Positions 21,273 to 28,804 of a stretch of DNA of 64,000 nucleotides are shown here, piece after piece (the stretch's first letter is position 1; every line of letters begins with the position of its first letter). The stretch lies in NCBI GenBank assembly GCA_965206395.1, contig CBDBJK010000014.1, positions 29,144-93,143 of the forward strand. Reading direction: 5' to 3'. Source of the stretch: CBDBJK01 sp965206395. GTDB lineage: Bacteria > Chloroflexota > Dehalococcoidia > Lucifugimonadales > CATOSD01. Below the pieces are notes generated by a model. That model was not told the origin of the DNA. It was given only the letters and a program-made list of their open reading frames with translations, and made no database searches. Made by a program: the position numbers and the translations under genes.

Positions 21273-22521
21273 GTGGTTCAACGTTTTTGTATTGATGGGT
21301 AGAGTGACTTTAGCTTGATGCGCGCATCCTCGGTAGTGAAGCGCCAATCCACTCGTATCACATCCCGGTTGCGTTGATTCTGCCAAGCATTGACCTCGCC
21401 GCGCAGGATGTCTTGATTGGCAATCCGTCGGTCCAGGCACTGTCGAGCCAGCACACCGATCTCTATCTCCGCCATATTCAACCAACTCCCGTGTTTGGGA
21501 GTGTAGTGTATCTCCAGTCGCTCAGCTATACGCCTCGCCTCAGCAGGCTCGAATGCCTCGTATAGCGAGGACAGCTTGTGAGTGTTGAGATTGTCCATTA
21601 CCAGCACGATCCGGTCTCTGTCAGGGTAGTCCTCGTCGACCAGTTTCTTTATCACATGCGCCCAGTCCACCTTCGTGCGACGCTCTCTGACCTCGACTCG
21701 GCGCCATCCGTCCAACGGTGCAAACAGCATGAACAGGCTGCTCACTCCATTGCGCTCGTATTCGTAGTCGTATGCCGCCGATAAGCCGGGCGCTGCGGGA
21801 CGCGGCACTCGCGTCTCCTTGACTTGCTGTTTGCTCGTCTCATCCATGCACACCAGAACCTCATTCCCATCGTACGGCCGTTGGTAGACCTCCAGTACGT
21901 CTTCCATCACGTCTTCCATCGCGCACACAAACTCCGCGCTCTGACCGGGCGGGATGCACCAACTCTGCTTCAGCCACGGCTTCAGTTCGTTTTTTTTTAA
22001 GCGCCTGGCGAACCGTCTCGGTGCTAATGGTCCCGACTATCTCACACTCGACCAACTGGTCAGCCAACAGCTTCAGGGTCCAACTGGCACGCCCCTCCGG
22101 CGGTTCCCCGCAGGCCATCGCTATCAACCGTGCTTCACCTTCGCCGTCCAGTCTCTTTTGACGCCGACGCAGTTGCTTTTTGCGATTCAGCGCAGACTCG
22201 ACCCCCTCCTCCACACAGCGCTTGCGTATTCGCTCGACCGTTGACTGTCCCACACCGAGCGCGCTGGTGATGTCCGCGTCCTTCATTCCCCCGTCCGAGC
22301 GTGACTCATCGCTCATCAGCAGAATGCGCGCATGGGTCTGTTTGTACGCCGCAGCCCGACCGCGTGAGACCAAGGCGTTGAGTTCCTGTTGTTCGTCGGT
22401 AGTCAGTCTGATACGGTACTTCTTGGTAGACATCATGGTTCCTCCTCGGTTCAACGTTACGATTGAACCCCCAAGAGGAACAATGACTATCATGGTATTC
22501 ATTTCAATGATGTTGGACCAC
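21273..22521 (-). mobile_element. IS630-family insertion sequence
   Basis: A 1249-bp element with ends GTGGTTCAAC and GTTGGACCAC (imperfect inverted repeats), flanked by TA at 21271-21272 and 22522-22523, the standard IS630/mariner target. It lies head to tail against an IS5-family element starting at 22525. Together they split the giant gene. A transposase gene with a frame change is transcribed leftward. Confidence 0.88.
21278..22436 (-). CDS. IS630-family transposase in two frames (A9 slippage site)
   Basis: The gene starts at ATG 22436 (or 22433) with AGGAGG just upstream. Frame one encodes an HTH region (GVGQSTVERIRKRCVEEGV) and an arginine-rich linker. At a run of nine A residues on the coding strand (21990-21998) the natural reading moves by one base into a second frame with the DDE core: VLVCMDETSKQQ, IVLVMDNLNTHK and SWLNMAEIEIGVLA supply Asp, Asp and Glu, with close to the 34-residue D-E spacing typical of IS630. 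The combined protein is about 385 residues. Transcriptional slippage at A9 could produce it; IS630 members with split frames are known. A one-base sequencing error in the homopolymer is the alternative. Confidence 0.82.
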
Positions 22522-22524
22522 TAG

Positions 22525-23341
22525 GTTGTGTTGACATTTGGTGCATAATGGATACATGTCAACGACTGAATTACGCAATGAACAATGGTCGAAAATCCTT
22601 GAATTTCTGCGCTCATGCCCAGACCTCTACGTTGGAGAGGAGGACGATTGCAGGCGCTACGTCGAGGCCATCCTGTGGATGGCACGAAGTGGTGCTCCTT
22701 GGAGACTGCTGCCTGAGCACTACGGTCACTGGAACAGCGTATATAAGCGCTTCGCACGCTGGTGTGAAAAGGGTGTATGGGAACGAATGCATCAGCATTT
22801 TGTGCAAGACCCCGATATGGAGCATGTCATCATTGATAGCACTGTGATAGCACTGTGGTTCGCGCTCATCCCTGTGCTGCTGGAGCCTCCAAAAAAACGG
22901 TGGCCAATCGGCCCAAGCTCTTGGCCGGAGCCGAGGCGGGTTCAGTACCAAGATCCACGTGAGCGTGGATGGATTGGGCAACCCGTTGCGCTTTGAGCTC
23001 ACAGCAGGTCAACGTCACGACATCACCCAGGCACAGGCATTGATAGCTGATTTCGAAACCGAGCATGTGATTGCTGATAAGGGATACGATTCGATGGATT
23101 TTCTCCAATGCATCCTGGGCAGGGGCGCGTTACCTGTGATTCCACCTCGGTCAAATCGAAAGACGCCACGAGAGTATGATGAGTACCTTTACCGAGAGCG
23201 CCACCTTGTGGAGTGTTTCATCAACAAGATCAAGCACTACCGGCATATCTTCTCTCGCTTTGACAAGCTGTCATCGCGTTTCCTGGGATTCTTGAACTTC
23301 GTCGGTGCTCTCATATGGCTCAGATGAAATGTCAACACAAC
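22525..23341 (+). mobile_element. IS5-family element B, copy 1 (817 bp)
   Basis: The ends are GTTGTGTTGACATTT and its perfect complement. CTAG flanks both sides (22521-22524, shared with the end of the IS630 element, and 23342-23345). A second copy lies at 60064-60891. This copy carries two tandem units of an 11-bp sequence (GATAGCACTGT) inside its transposase gene; the other copy has three. Confidence 0.9.
22556..23327 (+). pseudogene. IS5-family (IS427-like) transposase with an 11-bp duplication
   Basis: The N-terminal half (MSTTELRNEQWSKILEFLRS, then GAPWRLLPEHYGHWNSVYKRF) leads to the first catalytic Asp in HVIIDSTV. Right after it an extra 11-bp GATAGCACTGT unit changes frame, so the chain runs off to 22996 in a wrong frame. 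The correct C-terminal half (FSTKIHVSVDGLGNPLRFEL, ADKGYDS with the second Asp, and RERHLVECFINKIKHYRHIF with the Glu) is in another frame, open over 22959-23327. Without the repeat, the two halves would be related by a -1 shift at the seven-A run 22891-22897, as in other IS427-like elements. This copy therefore probably makes no active enzyme. Confidence 0.85.
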
Positions 23342-24783
23342 CTAGCTACGCTTGCTCGTTCCAGAACGTCACGGAAGCGTTCACAAATGTGGCGGAAGTC
23401 ACAGCCGACGACGACCTGGGCAGCGCCTTCTCGGACTCGGACTCCGCCGATGTAACGATAGCAGCCAACGCCGTGCCTGTTGCAGACGACCAGACAGTAA
23501 GCGTTGACGAGAACACGTCTGTACTCATCACCCTCACTGGCGGCGACCCAGACGGCGACGCATTTGAATTCATAATCCTCACGCTGCCGACTCACGGAGT
23601 TCTTTCAGACGGAACGACTATCGCAACGTCCACTCCGTTCACATTGAGCGGCGACGGCGTGACCTATACACCTGACGCCGACTATGATGGGCCGGACGAG
23701 TTTGATTTCAAGACCAACGATGGCACATCAGACTCCAACACCGCCACTGTATCCATTGACGTGTTACGAATGAATGTCACGCCTGTAGCCGACGCAGGCG
23801 GCCCATACTCAGGCAACGAAGGCGACAGCATCAACCTGGACGCATCCGGCTCCTTCGACCCCGACGGCGCTATTGTCCTCTACGAGTGGGACCTTGACAA
23901 CGACGGCGCGTTCGACGATGCCACAGGCATAGCGCCAGCCGTGACCTTCGGCGACAACGGCGTCTTCACGGTCAGGTTGCATGTCAGCGATGGCGTCTTG
24001 ACCGACACCGACACGGCTGAGGTAACAGTAGGCAACGTTGCTCCCACAGTGGACGCGGGGCTTGATGCCACTATCGATGAGGGCGATACCTTCACAAGCT
24101 CAGGCAGCTTCAGCGACCCTGGCGCAGACACCTGGACTGCCATAGTGGACTACGGTGACGGCTCCGGCCCACAGCCATTGCCGCTCAACCCTGACAAGAG
24201 CTTCAGTCTAGGCCATACTTATGATAATGATGGCGTGTACGCCGTGACCGTCACGGTAGACGATGGTGATGATGGCCTAGGAACCCGCTCGGCAGAGGTA
24301 ACGGTGCTTGACGCTGTTCTCATTGCAGGCTGCGAGTTCGACGCGCTGATAAGCGACTACCAGACGACACCTGGCAGTGGTCAGTTCGTTGAAATCGCCA
24401 ATGTGGGGATTGGTCCCATGAGCCTCGACGAGTGCTCTCTGGTCACCTACAACGTCTTTACGGAGACCACTATTGGCGCTGGTACGGTGGGACTTTCCGG
24501 CACCCTAGACCCTGGGGAGACCGTCCGCGTTGACTTTACAGGAGCGTTGCCACGAGGCCCGGGCGGTATCGGAGTCTTCGAGTTGCCGCCACCTCCGGAT
24601 GGAACGCGCTTCAGCACGCAGAACGAGGTAACGGGCATGATCTACCCGAGCAACGACATCGTCTTCGGCGTGGGTCACCTGTCGATGCCTGCTCACAATG
24701 CGATATACGAATGCATCTACGGCGGCTCAGGTCAAGGTTTCTTCACGCGCCCGTTTACTTCTATAGGGGACTGTCTGCAATAG
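23342..24783 (+). CDS. Giant secreted protein, part 3: cadherin-like, PKD, C-terminal domain
   Basis: About 480 codons completing the giant gene. Joining the base before CTAG at 21270 to CTAG here reads GAA ACG ACT AGC TAC GCT, restoring GETTSYACSFQNVTEAF across the second DUF11-like repeat. Next come a bacterial cadherin-like domain (VSVDENTSVLITLTGGDPDG), two PKD domains (ADAGGPYSGNEGDSINLDAS and the VDYGDGSGPQPLPL repeat) and a C-terminal ~140-residue domain that starts like a lamin-tail fold (SDYQTTPGSGQFVEIANVG) and ends with PAHNAIYECIYGGSGQGFF. The same C-terminal domain closes the inverted paralogue at 52581. No LPXTG, hydrophobic anchor or PEP-CTERM is visible. The gene ends in TAG at 24781. 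Confidence 0.82.
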
Positions 24784-25094
24784 TGAGCTAACGAGCGCGC
24801 GTTGATGAACAGCGGCAAGAAGGACAACAGAGTTACAACGACAAGCAGCAGTTCCACCAGCTTCGCGATTGACTGCCAGCATGTTCAATCAGTACGTTCC
24901 GTTCACCGACTATGTACCTCTTGGCAGATGATGATTTCTAGAACTTGTGACGCACTCTTCAGCCCTCCATTTAGAATGTGATAGCATTGGAATTAAACCA
25001 ACTATGGTTGACACGCTAAGCGTCTGCTCCTAAAATGCGAGAGTCTTCACAAGCAGTTAAAGGGAGCGATGCGAAATCATAACGCAGGTTTGCT
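24784..25094. other. 311-bp intergenic region with one promoter
   Basis: No gene is visible between the giant gene and the Lrp-like gene. Its last 90 bases contain a near-consensus sigma-70-type promoter, listed separately. I see no clear terminator hairpin for the giant gene. Confidence 0.5.
25008..25036 (+). promoter_or_regulatory. Sigma-70-type promoter of the Lrp-like gene
   Basis: TTGACA (25008-25013), a 17-bp spacer and TAAAAT (25031-25036) form a near-consensus housekeeping promoter whose start site would lie about 50 bp before the ATG at 25095. Confidence 0.55.
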
Positions 25095-25334
25095 ATGACG
25101 ACCAAAGCATACATAATGATAGAAACAGAGGCGGGCAAGTCGAGAGATGTGCTTAAAGCGCTGCGTTCCGTGCAGGCGGTGGAAACGGTTGAGGCCGTCA
25201 CTGGCCCTTATGATATCATCGCAGTTGTGACGGCCTCAAATCTTAACGTAATTGGAGACCTGATCCCCAGTCGGATCCACACCATCAACGGAGTCACTCG
25301 CACCTTAACTTGTTTTGTCCTGAACAGGAGTTGA
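25095..25334 (+). CDS. Stand-alone Lrp/AsnC ligand-binding (RAM) domain protein
   Basis: 79 residues with the alpha-beta sandwich of the Lrp/AsnC effector domain: KAYIMIETEAGKSRDVLKAL, then VEAVTGPYDIIAVVTA and INGVTRTLTCFVL. The helix-turn-helix that normally precedes this domain is absent and there is no room for it, because the ATG follows a promoter and leader. Such single-domain proteins form oligomers that bind amino acids or other small effectors, and may work with full-length Lrp proteins. The IS3 element begins only 6 bp after the stop codon, so the original downstream neighbour has been separated. Confidence 0.85.
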   Translation: MTTKAYIMIETEAGKSRDVLKALRSVQAVETVEAVTGPYDIIAVVTASNLNVIGDLIPSRIHTINGVTRTLTCFVLNRS

Positions 25335-25429
25335 GCATACTGAGGTGGTACCCAAAAACTAGACAACTGGCTAAGAGAGAGTCCAGCTCCTAAAATAACC
25401 GGCAACTAACCGACGTGAAGGAGCAGGAC

Positions 25430-25714
25430 ATGAAGCAGACGAGGAATAAGCACAGTCCGGCGTTCAAGGCCAAGGTGGCCCTGGCCGCCCTTGCGGGGGA
25501 AGAGACCATCGCCCAGCTGGCCAGCCGATTTGAGGTCCATCCCAGTCAGATTCACGCCTGGAAAAGGGCCCTGGTGGAAGGAGCCCCGGAGCTATTTGCC
25601 ACCAATCAGAAATCCCAGGAGAAAGCCAAGGAAGCTCAGATTAACCACCTCTACCGGCACATCGGCCAGCTGAAGGTGGAACGCGATTTTTTGTCGGAAA
25701 GGTCCGGTCTATGA
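25430..25714 (+). CDS. IS3-family OrfA (HTH DNA-binding protein)
   Basis: 94 residues, identical in sequence to the OrfA of copy 1. It carries the IS3/IS911-type helix-turn-helix (TIAQLASRFEVHPSQIHAWK) and a following charged helix. The ATG at 25430 has AGGAG 6 nt upstream. Its last codons contain the slippery heptamer T TTT TTG (25687-25693), and it overlaps orfB by ATGA. Confidence 0.9.
   Translation: MKQTRNKHSPAFKAKVALAALAGEETIAQLASRFEVHPSQIHAWKRALVEGAPELFATNQKSQEKAKEAQINHLYRHIGQLKVERDFLSERSGL
25687..25693 (+). promoter_or_regulatory. Probable -1 frameshift site T TTT TTG in IS3 orfA
   Basis: In the orfA frame the bases read GAT TTT TTG, which fits the X XXY YYZ pattern for tandem -1 slippage. 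The -1 frame is then open through the orfB start, yielding an OrfAB fusion as is standard in the IS3 family. Confidence 0.6.
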
Positions 25715-26646
25715 GTCGCAGCATACGGCGAGCCATGATAGACCGAGACCACCAGCAGCTGTCTTTGGTGCGTCAATGTATCCTGCTGGACGTCAGCCGG
25801 GCCTCGGTGTACTACCGGCCGGTACCGACCAGGGCAGAAGACCTGGAGTTGATGGCCCTGATGGACCGTCAGTATTTGAAGACCCCCTTCTACGGCTCCA
25901 GGAAGATGAAGGCCTGGCTGCTGCAACAGGGCTATCTGGTGAGCCGAAAAAGGGTTCGAAGGCTGATGCGGTTGATGGGTCTGGAAGCCATCTACCGGCG
26001 TCCCAACACCAGCAAACCAGCGCCGGGACACCGGATCTTTCCCTATCTGCTGAAGGGAGTGGAGGTTAATCGGGTCGACCAGGTCTGGGCCGCGGACATC
26101 ACCTACATCCCCATGGCGAAGGGCTTCCTGTACCTGGTGGCCATCATGGACTGGCACAGCCGGCACGTGCTGGCCTGGAAGCTCTCCAACACCATGGACA
26201 CCAGCTTCTGCGTGGCGGCGTTGGAGGAAGCCCTGGGTAAGGGACGACCGGAGATATTCAACACCGACCAGGGGAGTCAGTTCACCAGTGAGGCCTTTAC
26301 CCAGACGTTGCAGGAGCAGAGGGTCCAGGTCAGCATGGATGGTAAGGGTAGGTACCTGGACAACATCTTCGTGGAGCGGCTGTGGCGGAGCATCAAGTAC
26401 GAGGAGGTGTATCTGAAAGCTTACCAGACCGTCGCCGAGGCCCGAACTGGGATCAATGCCTACCTGGAGTTCTACAACCGGCAGAGGCCTCACCAGGCTT
26501 TGGGCTACCGGACCCCAGCAGAGGTGTACCAACATGGCCAGGAAGAAAGGGGAGCAGCAGCTGAAGAAGCAGGGCTGCCATCGGGCTTGGTGAAACCTAG
26601 CGCAGGGGTGGGAGACTCTCTTAATTTAGCCCTCGTGCTGTCTTAA
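25711..26646 (+). CDS. IS3-family transposase OrfB (DDE integrase core)
   Basis: 311 residues, the same protein as in copy 1 (the one nucleotide difference I noticed is silent). It has the DDE triad in VWAADITYIPM, FNTDQGSQFTS and DNIFVERLWRSIKYEE, and the C-terminal FYNRQRPHQALGYRTPAEV motif. It is the -1 frame partner of OrfA. Catalytic residues are complete, so this element is potentially active. Confidence 0.93.
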   Translation: MSRSIRRAMIDRDHQQLSLVRQCILLDVSRASVYYRPVPTRAEDLELMALMDRQYLKTPFYGSRKMKAWLLQQGYLVSRKRVRRLMRLMGLEAIYRRPNTSKPAPGHRIFPYLLKGVEVNRVDQVWAADITYIPMAKGFLYLVAIMDWHSRHVLAWKLSNTMDTSFCVAALEEALGKGRPEIFNTDQGSQFTSEAFTQTLQEQRVQVSMDGKGRYLDNIFVERLWRSIKYEEVYLKAYQTVAEARTGINAYLEFYNRQRPHQALGYRTPAEVYQHGQEERGAAAEEAGLPSGLVKPSAGVGDSLNLALVLS

Positions 26647-26711
26647 TAATGGGGTCCACCTTATACTGACTGGATTTTGTGTGGGGTTACACTATTTGAT
26701 GACGTTTCGGC

Positions 26712-26741
26712 TTGACACCTCCGCTAGCGGGCCTCTATGAT
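26712..26741 (+). promoter_or_regulatory. Strong sigma-70-type promoter
   Basis: TTGACA (26712-26717), an 18-bp spacer and TATGAT (26736-26741) lie just after the IS3 element. No reading frame begins within the next 200 bases, and a terminator follows at 26865, suggesting a short RNA or a regulated leader. Confidence 0.55.
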
Positions 26742-26747
26742 TTCTAT

Positions 26748-26891
26748 GAGAGTTTTAAGAGCAAAGGAAGTTTCCATTAGTGTCGAAAATTAGGCTGGCA
26801 ATGCGGTTTTACAGAGTACCATTAAGGCATAGCCAGCGAGGATGTGGTGTTTGCATTTTCACAGCCCTTCTTTTAATTAGAAGGGTTTTTT
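26748..26891 (+). ncRNA. Candidate structured small RNA or attenuated leader
   Basis: About 145 nt bounded by a near-consensus promoter and a rho-independent terminator. It contains a hairpin with arms GCTGGCAATGC (26794-26804) and GCATAGCCAGC (26827-26837), pairing at ten of eleven positions. No coding frame of note is present. It could be an independent small RNA, or the 5' leader of the phosphate uptake operon that begins at 26984, with the terminator acting as an attenuator. I do not recognise it as a known RNA family. This is inferred only from signals. Confidence 0.4.
26865..26891 (+). terminator. Rho-independent terminator
   Basis: CCCTTC (26865-26870), a 9-nt loop, GAAGGG (26880-26885), then TTTTTTGTTTTT. 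The stem is short but perfectly paired, and the U-tract is strong. Confidence 0.65.
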
Positions 26892-26983
26892 GTTTTTAGG
26901 ATAATATCTTTGAATACCATCCATGTGCAGTGTGAATTTGCGTTAAGTTGTCCATTCAATTAGCAACCCCTGAGAGGTGAGTT

Positions 26984-27628
26984 GTGCGATTTTCTTTGTC
27001 GTTTCTCCCGAAGGAAACCCGGTTCTTCTTTTTGCTTCACCAGAGCGCGGTGAACATTCAAGCCGTGGCCTCCAAACTTCAGGACTTAATGCAGAACTTT
27101 GAAAATGTATCGGCAAAAGTACAGGAAATCAAAGATCTAGAAGAGTTCGGAGACCAGATCATCCATGACATTACCAATTCCCTGCACCGTACATTCGTGA
27201 CTCCCATCGATCGCGAGGACATACTAGCACTTGCGGGCAGGTTAGACGATGTAGTTGATGCCATCGATGAGGCGGCTCAATATACCTTAGAATACAAGAT
27301 TGAAAAACCCACAGAACATGCTATAAACCTATCCATCATTATCGTAAAATGCGCCGACGAACTTGAGAGGGCAATGAGCCTACTCACTGCCGGAAACTCA
27401 AAACTCAAAGAAATCCTACCGATCACGGTTGAGATCAACCGTCTAGAAAATGAAGCAGACAAGGCGGCCAGCCGCGCCATGGGCGAACTCTTTAGCACGA
27501 CGGATAGCACGACGGATGTGATTGAGATCCTGAAGTGGCGTGATATTTACAATGACCTTGAAGAAGCAACCGACCGTGCAGAGGATGCGGCAAACGTTTT
27601 GGAAGGAATTGTACTTAAACATTCATGA
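26984..27628 (+). CDS. DUF47 (PhoU-like) regulator of phosphate transport
   Basis: 214 residues, wholly alpha-helical in character, of the DUF47/TIGR00153 family: start MRFSLSFLPKETRFFFLLHQ, then LEEFGDQIIHDITNSLHRTF and TPIDREDILALAGRLDDVVD, and the closing LKWRDIYNDLEEATDRAEDA. Metal-coordinating E/D-rich helices typical of PhoU-like proteins are present. It is 28 bp upstream of a Pit phosphate transporter, the usual pairing, where it is thought to modulate the transporter. The GTG start at 26984 follows GAGAGGTGAG. Expression may be controlled by the leader/terminator structure at 26748-26891. Confidence 0.9.
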   Translation: MRFSLSFLPKETRFFFLLHQSAVNIQAVASKLQDLMQNFENVSAKVQEIKDLEEFGDQIIHDITNSLHRTFVTPIDREDILALAGRLDDVVDAIDEAAQYTLEYKIEKPTEHAINLSIIIVKCADELERAMSLLTAGNSKLKEILPITVEINRLENEADKAASRAMGELFSTTDSTTDVIEILKWRDIYNDLEEATDRAEDAANVLEGIVLKHS

Positions 27629-27656
27629 CATCGCTTGACGGACTCCGAAGGCCTTA

Positions 27657-28658
27657 ATGCTCGATTCTTCGTCTCTTGCATTTTTGATACTTGTGATAGC
27701 GATCGCGGTAGCATTTGATTTTGCAAATGGCTTTAACGATTCTGCAAACGCAATAGCCACTGTGGTATCCACCCGAGTAATGTCTCCTGTAGCAGCTGTG
27801 ATCATGGCTGCCGTAATGAATTTCATTGGTGCGCTTTCTGGGACTGCTGTGGCTAAAGCAGTCGGAAAGGGTGTGGTGGACCCTGATGGCATTACACTAC
27901 TGGCGGTAGCAGGCGGCGTAGCAGCTGCGGCCACCTGGGTATTCGTCGCCACACGATTCGGTATGCCTGTCAGCGGAAGCCACAGCTTAATTGCGGGACT
28001 GGCAGGCGCTGGGGTCGCCCAGGCTGGCTGGGGTGTCCTGGTTGCTTCCGGGATACGCAAGATTCTTCTTGGACTGGCCATATCGCCGATACTCGGCATT
28101 ATTGGTGGATTCTTGATAATGCTCGCCATCTACTGGATGTTTCGCAAGGTATCACCGACACTGATAACTGCCTTATTCTCGAAACTTCAAATCGGAACGG
28201 CAGCGGCTGTTGCATTCAGCCACGGCTCCAATGATGCGCAGAAGACGATGGGCATTATCACACTCGCGCTTTTCGTGAATGGAAGAATAGACAGCTTTGA
28301 AATCCCCCTTTGGGTCATCGTCCTCTCAGCATCCGTGATGGCAGCCGGGACATATTTTGGAGGGTCGCGTGTCATTCGCACGCTGGGAGTGAGAATAGTC
28401 GCGATGCGGCCTGTTAACGGATTCGCTGCCGAGAGCGCTGCTGCCAGCGTTATCGAGTTGGCGACGCGCACAGGAATTCCGGTGAGCACTACTCATGTCA
28501 TCACGTCTAGCATCATAGGCATGGGGTCCACGCGGCGTCTGTCAGCAGTGCGCTGGGGGGTTGCCAAGGGCATCGTTTATGCGTGGATACTCACCTTCCC
28601 TATTTGTGCCCTCCTGGGCGCAGCACTGTTCTATCTGATAGATATGATCACAAACTAA
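27657..28658 (+). CDS. pit: Inorganic phosphate transporter, PiT family
   Basis: 333 residues, about ten hydrophobic segments. Both PiT signatures are present: GFNDSANAIATVVSTR near residue 23 and SHGSNDAQKTMGI near residue 187, together with VSGSHSLIAG and VSTTHVITSSIIG. It is a membrane symporter that takes up metal-phosphate with protons (or Na+). The length matches the shorter archaeal/Gram-positive-like PiT group lacking the long central loop. It lies directly behind the DUF47 gene on the same transcript. The gene looks intact. Confidence 0.92.
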   Translation: MLDSSSLAFLILVIAIAVAFDFANGFNDSANAIATVVSTRVMSPVAAVIMAAVMNFIGALSGTAVAKAVGKGVVDPDGITLLAVAGGVAAAATWVFVATRFGMPVSGSHSLIAGLAGAGVAQAGWGVLVASGIRKILLGLAISPILGIIGGFLIMLAIYWMFRKVSPTLITALFSKLQIGTAAAVAFSHGSNDAQKTMGIITLALFVNGRIDSFEIPLWVIVLSASVMAAGTYFGGSRVIRTLGVRIVAMRPVNGFAAESAAASVIELATRTGIPVSTTHVITSSIIGMGSTRRLSAVRWGVAKGIVYAWILTFPICALLGAALFYLIDMITN

Positions 28659-28804
28659 AATTGACCCTTTACATCTTTCAACGCGACTAGCATTGATGCA
28701 GTAGTGATTCCATTAGCAGTTCCAGGTCAATGTCCGTGTTTGGGCTGAGACGTTGGTTTATTCAAATCCACCCTTTGGACGATCATCAAAGGTTTCCAAT
28801 ACGT

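Larger units (their letters stand above)
25341..26663 (+). mobile_element. IS3-family insertion sequence, copy 2
   Basis: 1323 bp, the same element as at 2989-4311 but on the plus strand. The ends are TGAGGTGGTACCC and the complement of TAAGGTGGACCCC. A 3-bp TAC duplication flanks it (25338-25340 and 26664-26666). Both reading frames are intact. Confidence 0.93.

Noticed and set aside
2989..26663. A composite transposon bounded by the two IS3 copies
   Set aside because: The copies have different target duplications (AAC and TAC), each complete on its own, so they inserted independently.
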